From a virus, in the IMG/VR virus record IMGVR_UViG_3300035698_029839, positions 124,001 to 188,000 of that record: 64,000 bases of DNA. One strand, given 5' to 3'. Of the stretch, positions 25,504-34,452 are shown one piece after another. Position 1 is the stretch's first letter. The number at the start of each line of letters is the position of its first letter. The position numbers and the translations under genes were made by a program. Under the pieces are notes generated by a model, which was not told the origin of the DNA, made no database searches, and saw nothing but the letters and a program-made list of their open reading frames with translations.

Positions 25504-26016
25504 ATGGGGTGGTTTAAAGAATCTCAAAATAATGTTTTTGTAAAAAAGGTAAAAGATGTATTAAAAAATCATTCTTTTACTAAGGCAATAGCTAACTATT
25601 ATCATATTCCTATTGAGGAAGTAGATACTCATTTAGAAATAGAAGTATGCGATCTTCATGGTAAATTTGCTGAAGGCAATGGTAAATTAATTAGAATTGA
25701 TAAGAAATTATTGGAAGATGATTTTTTTAATGATAATTTTCATTTCATTATTCACGAATTCTTTCATTGGCTAAAAAGAAGGTCAGAAGATAAATTTTAT
25801 TTTAATGACTCAGAAGAGGTTCAGAGTTTTGTTTTACAAATGACTTGGAATTTAATAGGTGGAAAAAGTAAGGAAGAAGTAACTAGAAAAATTTATCCTA
25901 TCATTAAGGCTCATTTTAAGAATCAAGACAGATTTGAAAGCATATTTAAAGAGATGTTAAATAAAGCTATCAAATTATATGAGGTTTATAAAAAAGGAGG
26001 AGAATTTTCGATTTAA
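25504..26016 (+). CDS. Zincin-like metallopeptidase
   Basis: 170 residues. FIIHEFFHWL carries HEFFH at 84-88, the HExxH zinc-binding helix, followed by ~20 residues and SEEVQSFV with a possible third ligand. SprT/ImmA-like size. The substrate is unknown. RBS GGAG; next gene is a cysteine peptidase-like protein. Confidence 0.75.
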   Translation: MGWFKESQNNVFVKKVKDVLKNHSFTKAIANYYHIPIEEVDTHLEIEVCDLHGKFAEGNGKLIRIDKKLLEDDFFNDNFHFIIHEFFHWLKRRSEDKFYFNDSEEVQSFVLQMTWNLIGGKSKEEVTRKIYPIIKAHFKNQDRFESIFKEMLNKAIKLYEVYKKGGEFSI

Positions 26017-26046
26017 ATATAATTACAGATTTTTTATGGAGATATC

Positions 26047-26766
26047 ATGAAACGAATTAAAGTAACTCACTTTTTGCAAGATCCAGCACATTGTGCAGTT
26101 GCTGCCGCATCAACTATCGTGAATTTTTATAATCCAGATATAGATTACGAAAGTACTAAAAAAATAGCTTATAAGAAAATTAGTAAGAAAATAGCTGAAG
26201 GAGTAGGACTTGATTCTCCTGAGATTTGTACTCTTTTTAATCATCTTGGTTTTCATGATGTTTGTTTAATTACTAGTGATTTTTCATGTATAGATTATGC
26301 ATGGCGTAAATATGGTAAAAGAAAAATGAAAGAAGTTTTGCAGGAATCAATTAATCACAAAAAAGATAAAGAAGAAAAAAATTTAGTTAAAAGTCTTTAT
26401 AAGTGGTACACATTAAAGGGTTTTAATAATAATATTAAAATTGATTATAATTTTGGAAGATATATAAGGAAACAATTGAATCGAAGAAAGCCTCTTATTC
26501 TATCTTTTAATTGGACTATGTTTTTTAAATTTGCTCAAGAAGGAGATTTGGGGGCAGATTCAATTAATGGAGAATATCAAGAACATGCAGTTGTAGTAAA
26601 TGGCTATGACAAAAATGGAGTGTGGGTAGTTGACTCTCATCATAATTTTTATACCTATAATAGAAAAAAATATAGGAGAGGTTTCTATAAAATTTCTTGG
26701 GAAAATTTATTCACTTGCATGGGGCAAGGAGATGTTATTATACCTAACGATTATTATATTGAGTAG
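26047..26766 (+). CDS. C39-like papain-fold cysteine peptidase
   Basis: 239 residues. QDPAHCAVAAAS gives Cys16 with the C39 pattern QxxxxCAxA; EHAVVVNGYDKNGVWVVDSHH gives His180 and Asp196. No signal peptide and no ABC transporter parts, so it is a stand-alone peptidase or peptide-bond hydrolase. It ends in TAG, with the next gene's ATG in the same frame three codons later. Confidence 0.78.
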   Translation: MKRIKVTHFLQDPAHCAVAAASTIVNFYNPDIDYESTKKIAYKKISKKIAEGVGLDSPEICTLFNHLGFHDVCLITSDFSCIDYAWRKYGKRKMKEVLQESINHKKDKEEKNLVKSLYKWYTLKGFNNNIKIDYNFGRYIRKQLNRRKPLILSFNWTMFFKFAQEGDLGADSINGEYQEHAVVVNGYDKNGVWVVDSHHNFYTYNRKKYRRGFYKISWENLFTCMGQGDVIIPNDYYIE

Positions 26767-26775
26767 AGAGATACA

Positions 26776-27822
26776 ATGGTGTTTAATAGATATGTAGAGG
26801 GGTTTGATCAGTGTGATTCACCTGTATGTCCTGAAGATGTTGTTATAACTGTTGTGGGGATTACATGTACGTCCAATAAAATATTATATATAGAATGGAT
26901 TGTTGAGGACAAGTTTGATAGAACAATTAATTTAAATTATGTGGCGTGGTCTTGTGATTCTTTTGATTTTGACAATACTTCTTATCCTACAAATAATACT
27001 CAACCTTATAAAACTTCCCTTAATGTCTCAACATACTCTGGTCTTATTTATTTAAAAGTAAAAGTAAGAATAGGTACAACTTTTGTTGACGGCGACAGCG
27101 AGACATTTGATACTGAATTATGCGGTGGAAGCGAGAAAAATTTAGCAGTCCCAGTAATATGGTGTGGAGATTGTCCTGATAGTATAGATTCCCCACCAGA
27201 GTATCTATTATATGTTAGGTCTTCTACTATTCTTTCATATCCTGTTTATTTTAGTTATGGAGGACTATGTTGGTATGCAGATAATAGTGATAATAAAATA
27301 TCCGTAGAAGAAATACCCCTTGGTTCTATTTTAATAGATGTCAGTACTATTTATTCATCTTGTGATGGTTGCTGTTTAAAATTAGATTGCCCTAGCCCAT
27401 GGACAGTGCTGCCAGCAGATGCTCAGTCATTTTCAGGAGAGACCTCGGGAGTTTTTTATTTTGAATATCAAACGTATGCTTGTCCTGATCAACTATATGT
27501 GGTTAAGAATTTTACAACAGCAGATTGCAATTCGGAAGGTCCTTATATTCCCCCTCCTGAAAAAATATTATTTAATACAGGTTGTGTTGCTACTAGCCTT
27601 GAAGACTGTCCGTCTTTCTTTGTTGGAACTCCTTCATGTATAGATCATAATAGTCCTACATATGGTTTTTGTTTGACTGTTAGAGAAAGTGATCTACCTA
27701 TAGGAATTGTAAATGATGGTGATTGTTATAGTGGCTGTACTACCTATTGGAGGATGTGTGCTGTAGATCCAGATGGGAATACTTCCAACTGGGAAGGTGA
27801 AAATGAGTGTGTAGAGGTATAA
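26776..27822 (+). CDS. Cys-rich surface-type protein, paralog A
   Basis: 348 residues with about 25 Cys and many beta-prone segments; begins FNRYVEGFDQCDSPVCPED. It is a clear paralog of the gene at 29628: both share SYPTNNT, RIGTTFV, a PVYFSY stretch, CPSPW and SFFVGTPSC. No signal peptide. Cys content and repetition suggest a secreted or virion-exposed protein, possibly adhesive; function is inference. Confidence 0.7.
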   Translation: MVFNRYVEGFDQCDSPVCPEDVVITVVGITCTSNKILYIEWIVEDKFDRTINLNYVAWSCDSFDFDNTSYPTNNTQPYKTSLNVSTYSGLIYLKVKVRIGTTFVDGDSETFDTELCGGSEKNLAVPVIWCGDCPDSIDSPPEYLLYVRSSTILSYPVYFSYGGLCWYADNSDNKISVEEIPLGSILIDVSTIYSSCDGCCLKLDCPSPWTVLPADAQSFSGETSGVFYFEYQTYACPDQLYVVKNFTTADCNSEGPYIPPPEKILFNTGCVATSLEDCPSFFVGTPSCIDHNSPTYGFCLTVRESDLPIGIVNDGDCYSGCTTYWRMCAVDPDGNTSNWEGENECVEV

Positions 27823-27872
27823 GTTTTTCAAATGGTAAATAATTAATATATTAAATAGTAAAGAAATAATAT

Positions 27873-27959
27873 ATGGCGTTTAACAAACATATAGAAGAGT
27901 TTGATCAGTGTGAACCATCCGTATGTTCTGAAGATGTTAATAGAAAAGTTATTTTGTAA
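27873..27959 (+). pseudogene. N-terminal remnant of the Cys-rich paralog family
   Basis: ATG 27873 opens 28 codons reading FNKHIEEFDQCEPSVCSEDV, aligned to the first ~22 residues of the genes at 26776 and 29628, then runs to TAA 27957-27959. It is a leftover of a third copy, cut off where the glycosyltransferase gene begins. Confidence 0.75.
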
Positions 27960-27972
27960 AAAGGAATTAAAA

Positions 27973-29616
27973 ATGTTGGATTGTCAAAAAGAAACAAAAA
28001 ATAAAGATATGTTTATTTGTAAGAAATTAGTAGAGAGAACTAATTATGATGATTTTAAAATTCATAAAATGAGTTGTGAACAATGTCAAAAAGTCGAAGA
28101 TCGTGACCAATTTCTATCGCGATTAGAAGAGGGATTTTATATCCAAACCCTGTTGATGCTGGATCGTAAGGATTATGTAGATGATGCAAAAAAATATATC
28201 ATTAATTGTGATAATGAAAAAGTAAGTAAAAGACTTATGCATACTTTATCTACTTTTCTCTATAAAGTTTTTATAAATAAGAATGAAATTGAGCAAAAAG
28301 AATATTTTTTAAAGAATATAAAAAGTTTAGGTATAAAAGAATTTGATGAATTTTTAGAAGATGAAGAAAATATATATTTTTATTTTAAAAATCAAATGTT
28401 ATCTGCTTTGAAAAATCATCAAGATATTGTTGAAAAAAATATAAAACAAGCAGTAGCACTTTTACTCTATAAAAAAGAATTAGTTGAAAGATTAATAGAA
28501 GAAGAAAGAGATAAATTCAGTGAATTATTTCTTGAAGATATTAAAAAATCTTTTAAAGAACAAGATTCTAATATTCGGAAGAAATTAGAAGATTCTAATT
28601 ATAGACCTACTTTAAAAGTTTCCTTAAAAGATAAAATAAAAGGGATAAAGGGGGCATTTAAAAGGATTAAAGATGTGGCCAAGAAAGAGGGTAAAGAAGC
28701 TTTATGGGTTGATGAAAAAGAAGCTCAAGAAAGAGTGGTTTGTTGCTCTACTTGTACAGAGGGAGGAAGTTGTCCTTATTGCGGTTGCCAAATAAAAAAG
28801 TCATGGTTTATGCCATTAGGTAAATCAGAATTAACTACAGAAGGATGTCCTAATCCTAATACTTATCCTCATCTTAAAAGATTCCCCCCTAAAAATTATT
28901 GGGAAGTATGTAATGAAAAAACGTCTGTTATTATTTCCGCGAAAAATGAAAAATATTTAAACAGGACTATTAATGATTTAATAGAAAAGTCTACAGGAGA
29001 TATAGAAATAATAGTAGGATTAGATGGATGTAAATACGATATTGTAGAAAATGAAATAGTTACTGTGTTTCAACGTAATAAATCTGTGGGTAGGAGAAAT
29101 ATATCTAATCAATTAGTTAATCTATCAACTGGTAAATATTTATTCGAAATAGATGCTCATTGCTCTATATCCTATGGATGGGATACTAAACTTAAATGTG
29201 TTTGTGATGACAATACTATTGTTGGATGCTCTGTAAACGCTTTAAATGAAGATTCATGGGAAGGTAATGATGATAGGTGGGTGGGTGGTAAAATAGTTGA
29301 TGATATTAAATGGAATTGGGATAAAATAAATAAAGAAGAAATGAATAAAACAGAAGAAGTAGAAAGTTTTAATTCCTGTGGATGGATGATTAGAAGAGAT
29401 TCTTTTGATGTATTAGGTGGTCACGATGAAGAATTAGGAGAATGGGGATGGGAGAATGTGGAATTTACATTAAAGAATAAAAATAATGGTGGCAAAATTA
29501 TTGTAAGAACAGATGTGATCGTTTCTCATTTGTTCAGAGAAGATTATCCCTATGAAATAAAAGGAAAGAAGTACGATGAAGTAATAAAAATATTTAAGAA
29601 TAAAAATTATTTATAA
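27973..29616 (+). CDS. GT2-type glycosyltransferase with N-terminal helical extension
   Basis: 547 residues from ATG 27973 (AAAGGAA upstream). Residues 1-~240 are helical and Cys-containing (CEQCQK). A four-Cys cluster with CSTC and CPYCGC lies around 255-275. The last ~240 residues are a GT-A transferase: TSVIISAKNEK, GLDG, FEIDAHC as the DxD-like motif, and GGHDEELGEWGWENVEF as the acceptor-side motif, close to GalNAc-transferase-type GT2 proteins. It sits between two Cys-rich paralogs, which could be its substrates. Confidence 0.82.
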   Translation: MLDCQKETKNKDMFICKKLVERTNYDDFKIHKMSCEQCQKVEDRDQFLSRLEEGFYIQTLLMLDRKDYVDDAKKYIINCDNEKVSKRLMHTLSTFLYKVFINKNEIEQKEYFLKNIKSLGIKEFDEFLEDEENIYFYFKNQMLSALKNHQDIVEKNIKQAVALLLYKKELVERLIEEERDKFSELFLEDIKKSFKEQDSNIRKKLEDSNYRPTLKVSLKDKIKGIKGAFKRIKDVAKKEGKEALWVDEKEAQERVVCCSTCTEGGSCPYCGCQIKKSWFMPLGKSELTTEGCPNPNTYPHLKRFPPKNYWEVCNEKTSVIISAKNEKYLNRTINDLIEKSTGDIEIIVGLDGCKYDIVENEIVTVFQRNKSVGRRNISNQLVNLSTGKYLFEIDAHCSISYGWDTKLKCVCDDNTIVGCSVNALNEDSWEGNDDRWVGGKIVDDIKWNWDKINKEEMNKTEEVESFNSCGWMIRRDSFDVLGGHDEELGEWGWENVEFTLKNKNNGGKIIVRTDVIVSHLFREDYPYEIKGKKYDEVIKIFKNKNYL

Positions 29617-29627
29617 AGATAAGTATA

Positions 29628-31076
29628 ATGGCATTTAATAGATATGTAGAGGGGTTTGATCAGTGTGAGCCTCCCGTATGTCCTGAAAACGTTGTTGTAG
29701 AAATTGTAAGCACTATTTGTACAGAAGATAAAGTATTACATGTAGGGTGGAGTGTAGCTGATGCATTTAACAGAAGTTTAAGTTCTAATGTAATTTTATG
29801 GTCTTGTGGCAATCAAGATTTTAATAATACTTCTTATCCTACAAATAATACCGAACCGTATAAAACTTCATTTGATATATCGGGTTGTTCTGGTGTTATT
29901 TATTTAAAAGCAAGGATTAGAATAGGTACAACTTTTGTAGAGGGTGATACGGAGACATTTAACACTGAATTATGCGGTCATGGCGGCGGCCCCGAGGAAA
30001 ATTTGGCAGTTCCAGCTATGCAGTGTGACAATTGTTCCAATGGAATACAACTAGAGGGTCTGTTATATGTCAAATCTTCTACTATTCCTTCTTACCCTGT
30101 TTATTTTAGTTATGTGGGAATATGTTGGTATATAAATAGTAATGATAATGAAATATCTATAGGAGATTTACCAGTTGGTTCTATTTCTATGGACATTACC
30201 ACTACTTACTCTTCTTGTGAAGATTGTTGTTTACAAATAGATTGCCCCAGTCCTTGGGTAGAAACAGAGGATGGTACTGAAATGATAGGAACTTATTATT
30301 TTGAATATCAAACGTATGCTGTTCCTGATCGGATATACGTAGTTAAGAATTTCGTAGAAGGAGAACAGTGTATTCGGGACGAAAAAAATGGGTGGTGGGT
30401 TATTAGCCCTCCCCCCCCTGAAAAAATATTATTTAATACAGGTTGCGTTGCTACTAGTCTTGAAGATTGTCCGTCTTTCTTTGTTGGAACTCCTTCGTGT
30501 ATAGAATGGGAATATCCTACATATGGTTTTTGTTTGACTGTTAGAGAAAGTGATCTACCTATAGGTGTAGTCATTGACTGTGGTTGTGATACTATTTCTC
30601 ATACTTATTGGAGAGTATGTTCTATAACTCCTGATGGAGATACTCTTTCATGGGAAGGTGGGGACGAATGCTTATGTGTATCTGATGATATTTCAAGCTC
30701 AAGCAGCTCAAGCTCAAGTAGTTCAAGTAGTTCAAGTAGTTCAAGTAGTTCAAGTAGTTCAAGTAGTTCAAGTAGTTCAAGTAGTTCAAGTAGTTCAAGT
30801 AGTTCAAGTAGCTCAAGTAGTTCAAGTAGTTCAAGTAGTTCAAGTAGTTCAAGCTCAAGTAATGATTGCGATTGTACCCAGCCAGGATTATGTGAATCTG
30901 TGCCTAAACTATGGCTTGGTGGTAATTGTGATGGGGTTGGTGCTGGTGATTGTCCTCCAGGCATAGATGATTACTGTTTATCTCATCCAACATTTACGGA
31001 GCTTTGCTCATATAGAGATCCAACTTGTATTAGTCATGAGTGCTGGTATGCTACTGTTTGTCATTGTGATTGTTAA
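29628..31076 (+). CDS. Cys-rich surface-type protein, paralog B, with poly-Ser linker
   Basis: 482 residues. The first ~350 are paralogous to the gene at 26776. A run of 56 Ser follows (residues 356-411) and then a ~70-residue Cys-rich tip (CDCTQPGLCES, CHCDC) absent from paralog A. The Ser run would act as a flexible stalk between two disulfide-type domains. Its coding repeat can expand or contract, changing stalk length. Virion tip or adhesin role is inferred. Confidence 0.75.
   Translation: MAFNRYVEGFDQCEPPVCPENVVVEIVSTICTEDKVLHVGWSVADAFNRSLSSNVILWSCGNQDFNNTSYPTNNTEPYKTSFDISGCSGVIYLKARIRIGTTFVEGDTETFNTELCGHGGGPEENLAVPAMQCDNCSNGIQLEGLLYVKSSTIPSYPVYFSYVGICWYINSNDNEISIGDLPVGSISMDITTTYSSCEDCCLQIDCPSPWVETEDGTEMIGTYYFEYQTYAVPDRIYVVKNFVEGEQCIRDEKNGWWVISPPPPEKILFNTGCVATSLEDCPSFFVGTPSCIEWEYPTYGFCLTVRESDLPIGVVIDCGCDTISHTYWRVCSITPDGDTLSWEGGDECLCVSDDISSSSSSSSSSSSSSSSSSSSSSSSSSSSSSSSSSSSSSSSSSSSSSSSSSSSSSSSNDCDCTQPGLCESVPKLWLGGNCDGVGAGDCPPGIDDYCLSHPTFTELCSYRDPTCISHECWYATVCHCDC
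30693..30860 (+). repeat. 9-base AGTTCAAGT microsatellite encoding poly-Ser
   Basis: Most of this stretch is tandem AGTTCAAGT with a few AGC variants at the ends. The unit is a multiple of three, so changes in copy number keep the reading frame. Read in other frames it gives spurious long ORFs. Confidence 0.9.
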
Positions 31077-31129
31077 TAGTTATTTTTAATTTATAAAAAA
31101 TTTTTATAGAAATATAAATATTGGAGATT

Positions 31130-31495
31130 ATGATAAATTTAAAAGATATTCTTAAAAAATATTTTGACAGAAATAAAAAATATTTATTGTCAGATAATGT
31201 TGTTCATGAAATGAATGGAGTAGTTCTTTATAGGTCACAAAATCAAATATTTGATTTTCATTCTTCTCTTATAGAAGAAATTAAGGCTTATTGTAAAGAT
31301 AATGGTTTTGAGCAAGTTGATAAAATTATCTTTTTATCTTCTTATGATATAGATATTCATGAGACTCCTGCAATAAAATTAAAAATGGAAGGACATTCAA
31401 GAATAAAAATAATTAAAGAGCATGGAGATACTATAGTATTAGTATGTATTTGCGAAAGTGTAAATATTAAAGAAAGATGGCAAGAATATGTGTGA
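31130..31495 (+). CDS. Hypothetical protein, 121 aa
   Basis: Not recognised. Starts INLKDILKKYFDRNKKYLL; alternating strands and helices. GGAG lies 3 bases before ATG 31130. Just upstream of the histidine kinase. Confidence 0.6.
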   Translation: MINLKDILKKYFDRNKKYLLSDNVVHEMNGVVLYRSQNQIFDFHSSLIEEIKAYCKDNGFEQVDKIIFLSSYDIDIHETPAIKLKMEGHSRIKIIKEHGDTIVLVCICESVNIKERWQEYV

Positions 31496-31554
31496 TAATA
31501 GTGGCTAGTTATATGACGAAAAATGTTTTTAAGTTATTATAAAAGAGAATAAAA

Positions 31555-32688
31555 ATGAAGAGAAATAATAAAGAACAAAAAGAAATACTAGAACAAAAAG
31601 AGTTTTTAAGACAAGTTATAGATGCATCTCCTAGTTTAGTTTTTGTTAAGGATATTAATGGAAAATATATTTTAGCAAATAAAGCAATGGCTAAATTATA
31701 TGGAACAACTATTACTGAAATGGAGGGAAAAACTGATCATGATTTCGCTAAAAAAAATATAATTAATGTCAAAGAAGCAGATAAATATGTTGATGCAGAT
31801 AGAGAAGTAATAGAAAATAGAAAAGAAAAATATATTAGTGAAGAAACTGTTACCAGTTTTGATGAAAAAATTACTTATTTTCAAACTAATAAAATTCCTA
31901 TTATTTTAAATGATGGTTCTGTATGTTGTCTTGGAGTTTCTTCTGATATTACAGCAAGAAAGAAATCAGAAGAAGAATTGTTAAAAGTCAATGCAGAATT
32001 AGAACAGTTTGCTTATGTGGCTTCTCATGACCTTCAAGAACCATTAAGAGCAGTTTATTCTTATTGCCAATTATTAAAAGAAAAAGAATATGATAATGTT
32101 AATGATGAGGGGAAGAAGTATTTTAACTATATAATAGATTCTAGTCTAAGAATGAGAAATCTTATTAAAGAACTTCTCGATTATTCGAGAGTTGGGAGAA
32201 AAGATAAACCATTTGAAAAAATTAATTTAGGAGAAGTATTAGAGGAAGTATTGAATGATTTTGAAGTTCTGATAAAAGAGACAGAAGCTAATATAATTAT
32301 TGATCGCGATATACCACATATTTTTGGTATACGTTTTAGAATTAAACAATTGTTACATAATATAATTAGTAATTCATTAAAATTCAAAAGTGAGGAAAAA
32401 CCTGTTATAAGAATAATTTGTTGCAATTATAAAAAAAATTCTCATTATTGGCTTTTTTATATTAAAGATAATGGACTAGGAATAGAGCCAAAATATTATG
32501 ATCGTATTTTTGGGATTTTTAAAAGATTGTATTCAAGAGAAGAATATCCTGGTACAGGAATAGGATTAGCATTATGCAAAAGGATTGTAGAGGCCCATGG
32601 TGGTAAAATATGGGTAAAATCTCAAAAAGATAAAGGAACTTGTATCTATTTTACGATTGCTAAATCATGGGGTATTTTTGATAATTAA
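31555..32688 (+). CDS. PAS-domain sensor histidine kinase
   Basis: 377 residues, no membrane segment. A PAS domain (~20-132: VIDASPSLVFVKDINGKYIL) is followed by a short coiled coil and the dimerisation box SHDLQEPLRAV with phospho-acceptor His158. The ATPase has N box HNIISNSLKF, G1 DNGLGIEP and G2 GTGIGLALCKRIVEAHGG. All key residues are intact, so it should autophosphorylate. Two single-domain response regulators lie 3 kb downstream on the minus strand (35668-36551) and are likely partners. Cytoplasmic sensing of a small ligand, light or redox is possible; the PAS ligand is unknown. Confidence 0.92.
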   Translation: MKRNNKEQKEILEQKEFLRQVIDASPSLVFVKDINGKYILANKAMAKLYGTTITEMEGKTDHDFAKKNIINVKEADKYVDADREVIENRKEKYISEETVTSFDEKITYFQTNKIPIILNDGSVCCLGVSSDITARKKSEEELLKVNAELEQFAYVASHDLQEPLRAVYSYCQLLKEKEYDNVNDEGKKYFNYIIDSSLRMRNLIKELLDYSRVGRKDKPFEKINLGEVLEEVLNDFEVLIKETEANIIIDRDIPHIFGIRFRIKQLLHNIISNSLKFKSEEKPVIRIICCNYKKNSHYWLFYIKDNGLGIEPKYYDRIFGIFKRLYSREEYPGTGIGLALCKRIVEAHGGKIWVKSQKDKGTCIYFTIAKSWGIFDN

Positions 32689-32706
32689 ATATAAGTTATT
32701 TTTAGG

Positions 32707-32734
32707 TTGAAAAGTGAAAGTGATATGGTATAAT
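32707..32734 (+). promoter_or_regulatory. Promoter, GTGAAA family, before the vWA gene
   Basis: TTGAAA (32707-32712), AGTGAAAG, TATAAT (32729-32734), spacer 16. Upstream of the pentanucleotide repeat and the vWA gene. Confidence 0.8.
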
Positions 32735-32780
32735 AATTCCATTAAAGTATTTTATTATTTTTATCGATAATAGAATAGTT

Positions 32781-32822
32781 AGTTTAGTTTAGTTTAGTTT
32801 AGTTTAGTTTAGTTTAGTTTAG
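32781..32822 (+). repeat. AGTTT pentanucleotide repeat in the vWA leader
   Basis: Eight tandem AGTTT units (32781-32820) end at the ribosome binding site. Bases 32810-32842, covering the end of the repeat, the AAAGGAG site and ATGA, are identical to 33497-33529 before the next gene. Confidence 0.85.
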
Positions 32823-32838
32823 AGAAAAGGAGTACAAA

Positions 32839-33456
32839 ATGAAAAAGGGTAAAGCGGAATTAGTGTTTATTGTTGATCGCTCAGGTTCAATGAGCGATAT
32901 TGCCTCAGATATGCAAGGGGCAATCAAGTCAGTTCTATCAGATCAAAAGAAAAAATATAAAGGTGATATCGATGTAACCTTTGTGCGTTTTGATTCTGAA
33001 TACGAAGAAGTATTTAGTGGTCGATCTATTAAAGAAGTTTCTGAAAAAGATTTAGAGATTGATCCAAGAGGAGCTACGGCTCTATTGGACGCAATGGGAA
33101 AAACTATCAATAATTTTGAAAGAAAATTCTCTGAAAAAGAAGAGAAGGACAGACCTGAAAAAGTTTTGTTTCTTATCATCACTGATGGAGGAGAAAATGC
33201 TAGTGATGAATTTTCAAAAGATAAAGTTTTTGGTATGATTAAGACTGTTGAGAGAGATCACAAATGGGGATTTACGTTTATTGGGGCCAATCAAGATGCT
33301 ATTTCTGAAGGTAGCAATATTGGAGTAGCAAGAGGTAAATCTCTTAATTATGCAGCAAGTAGTGCTGGAGTTAGATGTATGTCTCAAGAAGTTAGTAATT
33401 TTACAACAAGTTACCTTAGTAAAGGTGATGCAAGTTACTCTTCCGATGATGAGTAA
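32839..33456 (+). CDS. von Willebrand factor A domain protein
   Basis: 205 residues, one vWA domain. LVFIVDRSGSMSD gives the MIDAS DxSxS (Asp13), GATALLDAMG the conserved Thr loop, and LFLIITDGGENAS the second Asp. All metal-coordinating positions are present. Such cytoplasmic vWA proteins usually assemble with a partner. The next gene shares the same 33-base leader and is probably co-regulated. Confidence 0.88.
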   Translation: MKKGKAELVFIVDRSGSMSDIASDMQGAIKSVLSDQKKKYKGDIDVTFVRFDSEYEEVFSGRSIKEVSEKDLEIDPRGATALLDAMGKTINNFERKFSEKEEKDRPEKVLFLIITDGGENASDEFSKDKVFGMIKTVERDHKWGFTFIGANQDAISEGSNIGVARGKSLNYAASSAGVRCMSQEVSNFTTSYLSKGDASYSSDDE

Positions 33457-33459
33457 TTT

Positions 33460-33510
33460 TTAGTTTAGTTTTAGTTTAGAATAGAATAGAATAGAATAGT
33501 TTAGTTTAGA
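33460..33510 (+). repeat. Degenerate TTTAG/AATAG pentanucleotide repeat and copied leader
   Basis: TAGTT, TTTAG and AATAG units fill the gap between the vWA gene and the gene at 33526. From 33497 to 33529 it is identical to the leader of the vWA gene, so the leader has been duplicated or converted. Confidence 0.8.
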
Positions 33511-33525
33511 GAAAAGGAGTACAAA

Positions 33526-34395
33526 ATGAGTTACGATCAAAAGATCCAGTCTGCTCGCAAAGTCATTGACGAGCACAACAACAATGCCGACAAGAAAATT
33601 AATTTTGAGGATTTCATCAAAAAATTGATAGACTTGGGAGGTTCTTCGGAAGACGCATTGAAAGCCGCAAGTTGGGACGACCTCGAAAAATGTGGAATCC
33701 CTACAATTATGGCAAGAAGATTAACATTTCTTTTTAGACAAGATTCTGATAATGGAGGTGGCAAATCTACCTACATTTCAGAAAAGAAGGTTGCAGGACT
33801 TTCTTATAAGGAATTAATTGAACGTTACAATCCAAAAGATGTTAAAAATCCTGTAGGTAAAAGATTAAAAGATCTTTCAGATGGCAAAAAGTTTATTGTA
33901 TTTAATGATAATAGTAAAGTTAATGTCGAAGAAACAGTCAAACTTTTAGAAGATCTTTTAAATGGTCTGGAAGAAGTAAAAACAGCTTTTGTATGTAATA
34001 GGCCATTTCCAACATTTTGTATTGGAGAACGTCCAGACTTCTACGTTGAAGAAAATCCTATTTATCCTGGAAGAGCATTACGTTCTAATGAAACATGTGA
34101 TCAAACAGGACGTTCATGGCAAGGAGTTTCATTAGAAATTCGTCAGTTGTTATATATGGCAGTTGCCACGTATGAGCTTGAAATATCATCTGTATCGAAT
34201 GCTCATGATATACTTGATAAAGTTTTGTCAAAGGATTGTTCTTTAGATAGTATTAGAGCGAGGTACCCAGAAGCATCCAAGCAGTTTGATGGAGATTCTA
34301 AAATAGGACAACTCCCTCTTCTTAAGATCAGAGTAGGAGAACAGGGGAATAAAGGAAAAAGTAACGTTCCTTTTGGTGAAAACACCACTTATTAA
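33526..34395 (+). CDS. vWA-associated protein with SAM-like N-terminal domain
   Basis: 289 residues. Residues ~23-72 (DFIKKLIDLG, ASWDDLEKCGIPTIMARRL) look like a SAM-type helical adaptor. The rest is unrecognised, with a Cys-containing beta region (FPTFCIGERPDFYVEE). The codon use at the start is less A+T-rich than its surroundings. Same leader as the vWA gene; a TTCG-loop terminator follows. A complex with the vWA protein is inferred from context. Confidence 0.65.
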   Translation: MSYDQKIQSARKVIDEHNNNADKKINFEDFIKKLIDLGGSSEDALKAASWDDLEKCGIPTIMARRLTFLFRQDSDNGGGKSTYISEKKVAGLSYKELIERYNPKDVKNPVGKRLKDLSDGKKFIVFNDNSKVNVEETVKLLEDLLNGLEEVKTAFVCNRPFPTFCIGERPDFYVEENPIYPGRALRSNETCDQTGRSWQGVSLEIRQLLYMAVATYELEISSVSNAHDILDKVLSKDCSLDSIRARYPEASKQFDGDSKIGQLPLLKIRVGEQGNKGKSNVPFGENTTY

Positions 34396-34405
34396 TATTA
34401 ATGAT

Positions 34406-34434
34406 AAGGGGGCAACTTCGGTTGCCCCTTTGTC
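34406..34434 (+). terminator. Strong terminator with TTCG loop
   Basis: GGGGGCAAC (34408-34416) pairs with GTTGCCCC (34421-34428) across a TTCG tetraloop; flanking A and T extend the stem. A T-rich stretch follows. The highest-G+C hairpin in the window; it ends the vWA pair. Confidence 0.85.
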
Positions 34435-34452
34435 TTATCAAGGAGACAAATA

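Noticed and set aside
26764-26778. TAG between the C39-like and Cys-rich genes as a suppressible stop giving a fusion
   Set aside because: The in-frame arrangement has a one in three chance and the downstream gene has its own start, like its paralog at 29628.
30605-30964. Long minus- and plus-strand ORFs of Leu-Glu or Val-Gln repeats
   Set aside because: They are other-frame readings of the poly-Ser microsatellite and have no ribosome binding site.
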